Shown here piece by piece: positions 1 to 6,265 of a DNA stretch of 10,086 bases. Numbering within the stretch: position 1 is the first letter of the stretch; each line of letters starts with the position of its first letter. The DNA lies in the NCBI RefSeq assembly GCF_001280005.1, contig NZ_LGDW01000109.1:1-10086 (forward strand), in the 5' to 3' direction. The notes beneath the pieces were generated by a model. That model was not told the origin of the DNA. It worked only from the letters and a program-made list of their open reading frames with translations, and searched no databases. Source of the stretch: Streptomyces sp. NRRL WC-3618. Lineage in GTDB: Bacteria; Actinomycetota; Actinomycetes; Streptomycetales; Streptomycetaceae. The position numbers and the translations under genes are program-made.

Positions 1-171
1 GGCGGGTGGGGGCTGTTTCTGGGACCAGTTCGGGCCGGGGCCTGCTGGGTCGTGGGGCGGCTGGTCCGCGGGTTGCGCGGGATCAGGCCGGTTGGCTGGG
101 GCGGACGCGCCGGGCTGCTGCCCTTCGGAGGGGGCGGATCCGGGCGAGGCCCAGCCCGGAGTGTCGTTCAT
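1..171 (-). CDS. N-terminus of a divergent Pro/Gly/Gln-rich protein, probably an integral membrane protein (partial)
   Basis: On the minus strand an ATG at 171-169 opens a frame with no stop through the window edge, giving 57 residues that begin MNDTPGWASPGSAPSEGQQP. An AAGGAG Shine-Dalgarno at 182-177, five bases before the ATG, makes the start convincing. The visible part is low-complexity and rich in Pro, Ala, Gly and Gln, with one WSQKQPPP segment and no domain. Such disordered N-termini precede membrane domains in many actinobacterial proteins. From memory of Streptomyces synteny, the gene beside mtnA encodes a membrane protein of the glycerophosphodiester-phosphodiesterase-membrane-domain type, but the domain lies outside the window, so this is inference. 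The gene diverges from mtnA and shares its 137-bp upstream spacer. Confidence 0.72.
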   Translation of the reverse strand, partial: MNDTPGWASPGSAPSEGQQPGASAPANRPDPAQPADQPPHDPAGPGPNWSQKQPPPA

Positions 172-308
172 CGTCGCTCCTTCACGGTGCCCGTCCGCGT
201 TCGCGGCAGGTTGGCAGCCATCGTGCCATGGGGAGAGTCCAGGGAGATCGGCCCCCGTAGGGGCTGCGTACCTTCAATAGTCCGACGGAGAAGGGGCAGA
301 CTGGACGG
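172..308. promoter_or_regulatory. Divergent intergenic spacer with a short perfect hairpin
   Basis: This spacer must hold the promoters of both the minus-strand gene and mtnA. I see no convincing -35/-10 pair in either direction. One clear element is a hairpin at 251-264: GCCCC, a four-base CGTA loop, and GGGGC, extendable by a G-T and a C-G pair to 249-266. It lies 43 bases before the mtnA start and would fall in the mtnA leader if transcription starts upstream of it. I could not fold the region into a known SAM riboswitch class. The mtnA ribosome-binding signal is weak: AAGGGG at 291-296 is 12 bases from the ATG. Confidence 0.4.
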
Positions 309-1454
309 ATGGCTGATCAGTACGCGCAAATCCGCGAGGACAACCGGCCCACCGAGATACCGGCGATCCGCTGGGACGAACCGCCCGAGGGTCCGGTGCT
401 GGTTCTTCTCGACCAGACGAGACTGCCCGCCGAGGAGGTGGAGCTGGTCTGCACGGACGCGCCCGCGCTGGTGGCGGCGATCCGTTCGCTGGCCGTGCGT
501 GGGGCGCCGCTGCTCGGCATCGCCGGGGCGTACGGGGTCGCGCTCGCCGCCGTACGGGGCTTCGACGTGGACGAGGCGGCCGACGCGCTGGCGCAGGCCC
601 GGCCCACCGCGGTGAACCTCGCTGGCGGGGTCCGCAGGGCCCTGGGCGCCTATCGTGCGGAGCTTGCGAGGGGCGGTGACCTTGAGCAGGCAGCCGCGGC
701 CGCGCTGGCCGCCGCGCGGGCGCTGCACCGGGAGGACGCAGAGGCCAGCGCGCGGATGGCGATGCACGGGCTCGCGCTGCTGGACGAGCTGCTGCCCGGC
801 GGCGGGCACCGGCTGCTCACGCACTGCAACACCGGCTCGCTGGTGTCGGGCGGCGAGGGAACGGCGTTCGCGGTGGCGCTGTCGGCACACCGGGAGGGGC
901 GGCTGAGCAGGCTCTGGGTGGACGAAACGCGTCCGTTGCTGCAAGGTGCTCGCCTGACGGCGTATGAGGCGGCGCGCAGCGGAATGGCGTACACCTTGCT
1001 CACGGACAACGCCGCGGGCTCTCTGTTCGCCGCAGGCAAGGTGGACGCGGTGCTGATCGGTGCTGATCGGATCGCGGCCGACGGGTCGGTGGCGAACAAG
1101 GTGGGGAGCTATCCGCTCGCCGTGCTGGCCCGGTACCACCACGTGCCGTTCATCGTGGTGGCGCCGGTGACGACGGTGGATCCGGACACCCCCGACGGGG
1201 CGTCCATCGAGGTGGAACAGCGTGCCGGGCATGAAGTGACGGAGATCGCCGCACCTCAGGTGCCGGTGGCGGGAGCGGAAGCGGGAGGCGGGATTCAGGT
1301 GGCACCCCTGGGCACCCAGGCGTACAACCCGGCGTTCGATGTGACGCCTCCCGAGTTGGTGACGGCGATTGTCACCGAAGCGGGCGTTGTTTCGCCCGTG
1401 ACGGCTGAGGCGCTGGTAGAGCTGTGTGACAGGTCACGACAGGTAACGATTTAG
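309..1454 (+). CDS. mtnA: S-methyl-5-thioribose-1-phosphate isomerase
   Basis: This enzyme converts the aldose methylthioribose-1-phosphate to methylthioribulose-1-phosphate in the cytosolic methionine salvage pathway that recycles the methylthio group of S-adenosylmethionine. The 381-residue product is somewhat longer than the roughly 350 residues usual for the family and fits the eIF2B-related fold. Visible landmarks are the RGAP loop (residues 64-67), the THCNTGSL segment with the family's catalytic cysteine (C173), the DETRPLLQGARLT stretch (205-217), and VLIGADRIAADGSVANKVG (248-266) with the second catalytic residue D253. The C-terminal YNPAFDVTP motif (339-347) is also typical. The ATG start is kept because similarity begins soon after it (PAIRWDEPP), although its Shine-Dalgarno is poor. 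No other salvage gene is in the window. The stop lies 8 bp before mtrA, so read-through into mtrA is possible. Confidence 0.95.
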   Translation: MADQYAQIREDNRPTEIPAIRWDEPPEGPVLVLLDQTRLPAEEVELVCTDAPALVAAIRSLAVRGAPLLGIAGAYGVALAAVRGFDVDEAADALAQARPTAVNLAGGVRRALGAYRAELARGGDLEQAAAAALAAARALHREDAEASARMAMHGLALLDELLPGGGHRLLTHCNTGSLVSGGEGTAFAVALSAHREGRLSRLWVDETRPLLQGARLTAYEAARSGMAYTLLTDNAAGSLFAAGKVDAVLIGADRIAADGSVANKVGSYPLAVLARYHHVPFIVVAPVTTVDPDTPDGASIEVEQRAGHEVTEIAAPQVPVAGAEAGGGIQVAPLGTQAYNPAFDVTPPELVTAIVTEAGVVSPVTAEALVELCDRSRQVTI

Positions 1455-1458
1455 TTAA
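1426..1458 (+). promoter_or_regulatory. Candidate MtrA operator overlapping the end of mtnA, upstream of mtrA
   Basis: Three same-direction half-sites lie in a row: GTCAC at 1433-1437, GTAAC at 1443-1447 and GTTAA at 1454-1458, with start-to-start distances of 10 and 11 bp, about one helical turn. OmpR/PhoB-family regulators bind tandem half-sites at this spacing, and GTNAC-like repeats are the kind of motif described for actinobacterial MtrA. A GTGAC at 1426-1430 also forms a perfect inverted repeat with the GTCAC across two bases. The site ends four bases before the mtrA start. TAACGA at 1444-1449 could be a -10 element inside it, but I see no good -35. Confidence 0.4.
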
Positions 1459-1462
1459 TGGG

Positions 1463-2152
1463 ATGATGTCGTTTATGAAGGGACGAGTCCTTGTCGTCGA
1501 TGACGACACCGCACTGGCCGAGATGCTCGGCATTGTGTTGCGTGGTGAAGGTTTTGAGCCGTCTTTCGTAGCTGACGGCGACAAGGCGCTGGCCGCTTTC
1601 CGTGAGTCCAAGCCCGATCTGGTGCTCCTGGACCTGATGCTTCCCGGCCGGGACGGTATCGAGGTGTGCCGCCTGATCAGGGCGGAGTCCGGGGTACCGA
1701 TCGTGATGCTCACGGCCAAGAGCGACACCGTCGATGTCGTCGTGGGCCTGGAGTCGGGTGCCGATGACTACATCGTGAAGCCGTTCAAGCCGAAGGAGCT
1801 GGTCGCCCGGATCCGGGCGCGGCTGCGGCGGTCGGAGGAGCCCGCGCCCGAGCAGTTGGCCATAGGCGACCTGCTCATTGACGTCGCCGGTCACTCCGTG
1901 AAGCGGGACGGGCAGTCGATCGCGCTGACGCCTCTCGAGTTCGATCTGCTGGTGGCGCTCGCGCGCAAGCCGTGGCAGGTGTTCACCCGAGAGGTGCTTC
2001 TCGAGCAGGTCTGGGGGTACCGCCACGCGGCGGACACCCGGCTGGTCAACGTTCATGTGCAGCGGCTGCGCTCCAAGGTCGAGAAGGACCCGGAGCGCCC
2101 GGAGATCGTGGTGACCGTCCGTGGCGTCGGTTACAAGGCAGGACCGAGCTGA
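1463..2152 (+). CDS. mtrA: MtrA, OmpR/PhoB-family response regulator
   Basis: Cytoplasmic DNA-binding partner of the MtrB kinase, 229 residues, the full family length. The receiver domain (about 7-120) has acidic-pocket residues D13 and D14, phospho-acceptor D57 in LVLLDLMLPGRDG, T84 in VMLTAK, and K106 in IVKPFKPKEL. The winged-helix output domain (about 130-226) contains LTPLEFDLLVALARKP, the recognition region DTRLVNVHVQRLRSKVEKDP (191-210) and the terminal VRGVGYKAGP hairpin. Near identity to MtrA across actinobacteria is obvious from these stretches. In the family it controls cell-wall remodelling, replication-linked and developmental genes, and in Streptomyces antibiotic clusters. In-frame ATGs at 1463, 1466 and 1475 compete. 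None has a strong Shine-Dalgarno, and 1463 follows the usual Streptomyces annotation as I recall it. mtrB starts one base after the stop. Confidence 0.96.
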   Translation: MMSFMKGRVLVVDDDTALAEMLGIVLRGEGFEPSFVADGDKALAAFRESKPDLVLLDLMLPGRDGIEVCRLIRAESGVPIVMLTAKSDTVDVVVGLESGADDYIVKPFKPKELVARIRARLRRSEEPAPEQLAIGDLLIDVAGHSVKRDGQSIALTPLEFDLLVALARKPWQVFTREVLLEQVWGYRHAADTRLVNVHVQRLRSKVEKDPERPEIVVTVRGVGYKAGPS

Positions 2153-2153
2153 C

Positions 2154-4226
2154 ATGTCCGAGGACAGTGCCGCTTCGCCCCCCGGGCGTTCCGGGGGGCG
2201 TACGGGGCGGCCTGTCGGGCGGCAGAAGGTGAGCAGGGCCGGCTCCGGCTGGCGGCAGTTCTTCGAGGGCGGGCTGCTTCAGGGCGGTGTCCAGGGCAGC
2301 CCGGTCCTTCGGCTGTTCATACGCTGGGTGCGGCGGCCGCTGCTGCCCGTCATGCGGCTGTGGCGGCGCAACATCCAGCTCAAGGTCGTGGCCACGACGC
2401 TGCTGATGTCGCTTGGCGTGGTCCTGCTGCTCGGCTTCGTCGTCATCGGACAGGTGCGCAACGGGCTTCTGGACGCCAAGGTGAAGGCCTCGCAGAGCCA
2501 GGCCGCGGGCGGGTTCGCGGCGGCCAAGCAGAACGCTGATACGGCGGCCAGCACCAGTGGGGACGACGGTTCCGGTACGGGCGGTCGCCCCGCGCAGACC
2601 CTCATCCCGTGGATGAGTGACCTGGTGGAGTCCCTCTCCAGCGGCGGCCAGGGAGCCTTCGACGTCGTGACGCTCCCGGTCGGTCCGGGGGGCGACGACG
2701 GCGGCAGCGGCCGTGGGGCGCGCGCCTCCGGCTGGGTGGACCCGACGGCGAGCGTGCCCGACGCGCTGCGCGCGCGGGTCGACAGCAGCCCGCTGATGGC
2801 CCAGAGCTACACCCGCGTCATCTACACCAACGGTATGGACTCGCAGCCCACGCTGATCGTCGGCAAGCAGGTCGATGACCCGAACGGTGACCCGTACCAG
2901 CTGTACTACCTCTTCCCGCTCACGCAGGAGGAGAAGTCGCTGAGCCTCGTCAAGGGGACGCTGGCGACGGCCGGGCTGTTCGTCGTCGTACTTCTGGGGG
3001 CCATCGCCTGGCTTGTGGTGCGGCAGGTCGTGACGCCCGTGCGGATGGCGGCGGGGATCGCCGAACGGCTGTCCGCCGGGCGGCTGCAGGAGCGGATGAA
3101 GGTCACCGGCGAGGACGACATCGCGCGGCTCGGCGAGGCCTTCAACAAGATGGCGCAGAATCTCCAGCTGAAGATCCAGCAGCTGGAGGAGCTGTCGCGG
3201 ATGCAGCGGCGGTTCGTGTCCGACGTGTCGCACGAACTGCGGACGCCGCTGACGACCGTACGGATGGCCGCCGATGTCATCCATGACGCGCGCGTGGACT
3301 TCGATCCGGTGACCGCGCGGTCGGCGGAACTGCTCGCCGATCAGCTGGACCGGTTCGAGACGCTGCTCGCGGACCTGCTGGAGATCAGCCGGTTCGACGC
3401 GGGCGCGGCGGCGCTGGAGGCCGAGCCGATAGACCTCAGGCAGGTCGTACGGCGGGTGGTGAGCGGTGCGGAGCCGCTGGCCGAGCGCAAGGGGACGACG
3501 GTACGGGTGGTCGGCGATCAGCAGCCTGTCGTGGCGGAGGCCGATGCGCGGCGCGTGGAGCGGGTGCTGCGCAACCTCGTCGTCAACGCTGTGGAGCACG
3601 GCGAGGGCAAGGACGTCGTGGTGAAGCTGGCGGCCGCGGGCGGTGCGGTCGCTGTGGCCGTGCGTGACTACGGGGTCGGGCTGAAGCCCGGTGAGGCGAC
3701 CCGGGTCTTCAGCCGCTTCTGGCGGGCCGACCCGGCACGCGCGCGTACCACCGGCGGTACGGGCCTCGGCCTGTCCATCGCGCTGGAGGACGCCCGGCTG
3801 CACGGCGGCTGGCTGCAGGCGTGGGGCGAGCCGGGCGGCGGTTCGCAGTTCCGGCTGACGCTGCCGCGCACCGCCGACGAGCCCCTGCGGGGCTCACCGA
3901 TACCGCTGGAGCCCAGGGACTCCCGGCGTCATCGGGAACTCAACGACGCGGGTCTGCCGCGCGCCGGCGGCGACAAGCTCGCCACGGTGCCGGTGCAGAC
4001 GGCGGTCGCCGAACCGCGGCCGATAGCGCCGAGGACGGCCGCCGTGGCCCCGTCCGCCGACCCCACGGCGCTGCCCGGCAGCGGCGCCCGTGTGGTGCCG
4101 CGTCCGGGCGGCGGCGCTCGGCGGGACGATGTGCCCGGTACGGAGGCGCACCACTCGGACACGGCGTTCTCCAATGCCGGGCCGGAGCGTGTGGACGAGC
4201 AAGGGGAGGCATTTCGTGGGCCCTGA
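2154..4226 (+). CDS. mtrB: MtrB, membrane sensor histidine kinase
   Basis: Sensor kinase that phosphorylates MtrA, 690 residues from the ATG one base after the mtrA stop. A longer frame starting at 2121 would run back into mtrA and is not favoured. A basic N-terminal tail leads to membrane segment 1 (about 77-99) and an extracytoplasmic domain (about 100-268) with Gly/Asp-rich loops near 133-145 and 177-191. Membrane segment 2 (about 271-291) follows. The HAMP domain (about 290-345) is followed by the dimerisation/phospho-acceptor helix FVSDVSHELRTPL with H360. The ATPase domain has an N box (NLVVNAVEHG, 474-483), a G1 box (DYGVGL, 505-510), and F and G2 boxes (FSRFWRAD, then GGTGLGLS, 534-541). 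After about residue 572 comes a roughly 115-residue low-complexity tail with no recognisable domain. The last 11 bases overlap lpqB, suggesting translational coupling. Confidence 0.95.
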   Translation: MSEDSAASPPGRSGGRTGRPVGRQKVSRAGSGWRQFFEGGLLQGGVQGSPVLRLFIRWVRRPLLPVMRLWRRNIQLKVVATTLLMSLGVVLLLGFVVIGQVRNGLLDAKVKASQSQAAGGFAAAKQNADTAASTSGDDGSGTGGRPAQTLIPWMSDLVESLSSGGQGAFDVVTLPVGPGGDDGGSGRGARASGWVDPTASVPDALRARVDSSPLMAQSYTRVIYTNGMDSQPTLIVGKQVDDPNGDPYQLYYLFPLTQEEKSLSLVKGTLATAGLFVVVLLGAIAWLVVRQVVTPVRMAAGIAERLSAGRLQERMKVTGEDDIARLGEAFNKMAQNLQLKIQQLEELSRMQRRFVSDVSHELRTPLTTVRMAADVIHDARVDFDPVTARSAELLADQLDRFETLLADLLEISRFDAGAAALEAEPIDLRQVVRRVVSGAEPLAERKGTTVRVVGDQQPVVAEADARRVERVLRNLVVNAVEHGEGKDVVVKLAAAGGAVAVAVRDYGVGLKPGEATRVFSRFWRADPARARTTGGTGLGLSIALEDARLHGGWLQAWGEPGGGSQFRLTLPRTADEPLRGSPIPLEPRDSRRHRELNDAGLPRAGGDKLATVPVQTAVAEPRPIAPRTAAVAPSADPTALPGSGARVVPRPGGGARRDDVPGTEAHHSDTAFSNAGPERVDEQGEAFRGP
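4201..4209 (+). promoter_or_regulatory. Ribosome-binding site of lpqB inside the mtrB 3' end
   Basis: AAGGGGAGG lies six bases before the GTG at 4216. It is the strongest Shine-Dalgarno in the operon and decides the lpqB start against in-frame codons further upstream in mtrB. Confidence 0.85.
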
Positions 4227-6114
4227 CCGCGAGCGGGACGGCCGACGGCGGGAAACGGCTCGCGCGGTGGTGTACGCTGCCTGTGGAGCCGTTCTGCTGG
4301 CCGGATGCGCCTCGATGCCCGACAGCGGGGATCTGCGCGGAGTCGAGTCCACGCCCCGGCAGGACGCCCAGGTACGGGTCTTCGCCCGGGCGCCCCACGA
4401 GAACGCCCCGCCGGGGCAGATCGTCCAGGGCTTTCTGGAGGCTCTGACCAGCGACGATCCGCATTACGAGACGGCGCGCAAGTACCTGACGGCGCGTGCC
4501 GCGAAGGACTGGCGGCCCGACGCGTCGATCACGGTGCTGGACGGCGGGCCCACTGCCGACGCCGTCCGCACGGGCAGCCGGGCCGACACCGACGACTACG
4601 CGTCCACGCTGACCGGCGGCAGGTTCGCCACGCTGGACTCCCGGCAGTCGTACGAACCCGCCGACGGGCAGTACCGGGCGACGCTGCACCTGACGCGTGA
4701 GAAGAAGGACGGGCAGTGGCGCATCGACGATCTGCCGCAGGGCGTCGTCATGGGGAAGTCGGACTTCCTGCGCAACTACACGTCCGTCAATAAGTACTAC
4801 TTCGCTTCGAACACGCCGTCGGAGTCGGACGCGCAGCCCGTGTCCGTCGCCGATCCGGTCTACGTCCGCAAGAAGGTCGACCCGATGACGCAGACGGTGA
4901 GTTCGCTGCTGAAGGGCCCCTCGCGCTGGCTGGGACCGGTCGTCAGGTCGAGTTTCCCCACCGGTACGACGCTCAAGAAGGGCGTCACCTCGCTGGCTCC
5001 CGACGATCAGAACCGGTTGACGGTGCCGCTCAACGACAAGGCGAACCGGGTGGGGCTGGTGAAGTGCACCGAGATGGCGGCCCAGCTCCTCTACACGCTG
5101 CAGGACCTGACGCCCACGGGTGTCGAGGAGGTCGACCTGCAGCGCGCCAACGGCAGCCAGCTGTGCGTCCTCCGTAAGAACGGGGCCGAGGACATCGCCG
5201 CGCGCGGGGTGCTGCAGAGCCCCGAGTTCCAGTACTTCATCGACGGCAAGCACCGCCTCGTCCGCGTGGCCGGCGACGACAGTCCCGCCGCCCAGGTCTC
5301 CCCGGTCCCGGGCGCGCTCGGCGACGGCGACAAGCAACTGCGGGCCGCGGCGGTCTCGCGCGACGAGGACAGCGCGGCCGGGGTCTCCCTGGACGGCAGC
5401 ACGCTGTATGTAGGGTCGCTGGTGTCCGGCGGATCGCTCGGTGAGCCCGTGCTGACCAGCCAGGGCGCCACCAAGACCGACCGGCTGACCACACCCAGCT
5501 GGGACCGCGACGGAGACCTGTGGGTGGCCGACCGCAACCCCAAGAAGCCTCGGCTGCTGCTCCTGGCCAAGGGCGCGGGCGAGCCCCTGGAGGTCAGGAC
5601 GCCGGGGCTCGACGGGCGTATCGAAGCCGTACGGGTGGCCGCCGACGGGGTCCGGATCGCGCTCATCGTGGAGAAGGGCGGCCTGCGGTCCCTGTACATC
5701 GGGCGGATCGAGCGGGACGAGCGGTCGGCGCAGGGGAAGACGCCGGCGGAACCGGGGCGGGCGGCTGGGCAGAAGGCCGGCGAGCGGACGGTCGTGTCGG
5801 TCTTCGAACTGGACTCCGTGACACCACAGTTGGAGGAGGTCACCGCCATGTCGTGGGCCGGGGACAGCCGGCTCGTGGTGGTGGGGCGTGAGCAGGGCGG
5901 CGTGCAGCAGATGGGATACGTGCAGGTCGACGGCTCGACGCCGGTGGGGTCGGCGCCGGCCGCGCTGACCGGCGTGAAGGGCATCGCCGCGTCCGAGGAC
6001 GAGAGGCTGCCGCTGGTGGCGTACTCGGAGGAGGACGGCATCGTGCGGCTGCTGCCGGGTTCCAAGTGGCAGAAGCTGGTCAACAAGGGGTCTGCTCCCG
6101 TGTATCCGGGGTGA
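4216..6114 (+). CDS. lpqB: LpqB, MtrAB-associated lipoprotein with GerMN and beta-propeller domains
   Basis: Membrane-anchored extracytoplasmic lipoprotein of 632 residues. The GTG start gives a compact lipoprotein signal: basic residues (DRERDGRRRETAR), a hydrophobic core, and a lipobox LAGC with lipidated C31, followed by SMPDSGD as is usual for LpqB. The segment around 65-185 (IVQGFLEALTSDD, DGQWRIDDLPQGV) is the N-terminal LpqB region. A GerMN domain spans about 225-320 (SSLLKGPSRWLGPVVRSSFPTG). The rest, from about 335, has the repeated short strands of a beta-propeller. In mycobacteria LpqB binds the extracellular part of MtrB and modulates signalling to MtrA; the same role is inferred here from the overlapping gene arrangement. 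A hairpin 23 bases after the stop probably ends the operon. Confidence 0.95.
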   Translation: MGPDRERDGRRRETARAVVYAACGAVLLAGCASMPDSGDLRGVESTPRQDAQVRVFARAPHENAPPGQIVQGFLEALTSDDPHYETARKYLTARAAKDWRPDASITVLDGGPTADAVRTGSRADTDDYASTLTGGRFATLDSRQSYEPADGQYRATLHLTREKKDGQWRIDDLPQGVVMGKSDFLRNYTSVNKYYFASNTPSESDAQPVSVADPVYVRKKVDPMTQTVSSLLKGPSRWLGPVVRSSFPTGTTLKKGVTSLAPDDQNRLTVPLNDKANRVGLVKCTEMAAQLLYTLQDLTPTGVEEVDLQRANGSQLCVLRKNGAEDIAARGVLQSPEFQYFIDGKHRLVRVAGDDSPAAQVSPVPGALGDGDKQLRAAAVSRDEDSAAGVSLDGSTLYVGSLVSGGSLGEPVLTSQGATKTDRLTTPSWDRDGDLWVADRNPKKPRLLLLAKGAGEPLEVRTPGLDGRIEAVRVAADGVRIALIVEKGGLRSLYIGRIERDERSAQGKTPAEPGRAAGQKAGERTVVSVFELDSVTPQLEEVTAMSWAGDSRLVVVGREQGGVQQMGYVQVDGSTPVGSAPAALTGVKGIAASEDERLPLVAYSEEDGIVRLLPGSKWQKLVNKGSAPVYPG

Positions 6115-6137
6115 GATCCAGGTCGCGTGTTTGTTGT

Positions 6138-6168
6138 GACGGCCCGTCGGAGGTTTCGGCGGGCCGTC
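6138..6168 (+). terminator. Probable terminator of the mtrA-mtrB-lpqB operon
   Basis: A 12-bp stem (6138-6149 with 6157-6168) with a single G-U pair encloses a seven-base loop. It starts 23 bases after the lpqB stop. No T-run follows, which is common for Streptomyces hairpin terminators. The stem is nearly symmetric, so it could act on either strand. Confidence 0.75.
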
Positions 6169-6202
6169 GGTGTGTCCGGGGGCTGTTCGTGGCTGTGCGG
6201 AG

Positions 6203-6225
6203 TTGTCCACAGGAGGTTGTCCACA
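6203..6225 (+). promoter_or_regulatory. Two tandem DnaA-box sequences
   Basis: TTGTCCACA, the sequence preferred by Streptomyces DnaA, occurs at 6203-6211 and again at 6217-6225 in the same orientation, 14 bp apart. The identity extends to the 12-base unit GTTGTCCACAGG (6202-6213 and 6216-6227). The pair sits between the lpqB hairpin and the comF-type start, 41 bases before the latter. It is too small for an origin: only two boxes are present and I see no AT-rich unwinding element. Confidence 0.6.
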
Positions 6226-6265
6226 GGGGTGGCCGAGTCGCGCGGGTGTTGGCACAGTGGTGCGC

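Noticed and set aside
172..308. SAM-type riboswitch upstream of mtnA
   Set aside because: The pathway made it worth a look, but only one short hairpin is present, and I could not find the conserved core of any SAM riboswitch class I know.
1051..1070. Perfect tandem 10-bp repeat TGCTGATCGG in mtnA
   Set aside because: It encodes the conserved VLIGADRI motif in two frames by chance of codon use. The protein shows no duplication.
2046..3803. Long open frame on the minus strand across mtrA and mtrB (585 codons)
   Set aside because: It mirrors the third-position GC bias of the real genes. Its translation is Arg/His/Pro/Gly-rich with no domain, and the plus strand carries unmistakable MtrA/MtrB motifs.
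4190..4198. Inverted DnaA-like box TGTGGACGA at the end of mtrB
   Set aside because: It is a single relaxed match inside coding sequence with no partner nearby, as expected by chance in GC-rich DNA.
4090..4215. Upstream extension of lpqB to an ATG inside mtrB
   Set aside because: It would put 42 Arg-rich residues before the lipoprotein signal. The GTG at 4216 has a near-ideal ribosome-binding site and gives a correct signal-peptide length.
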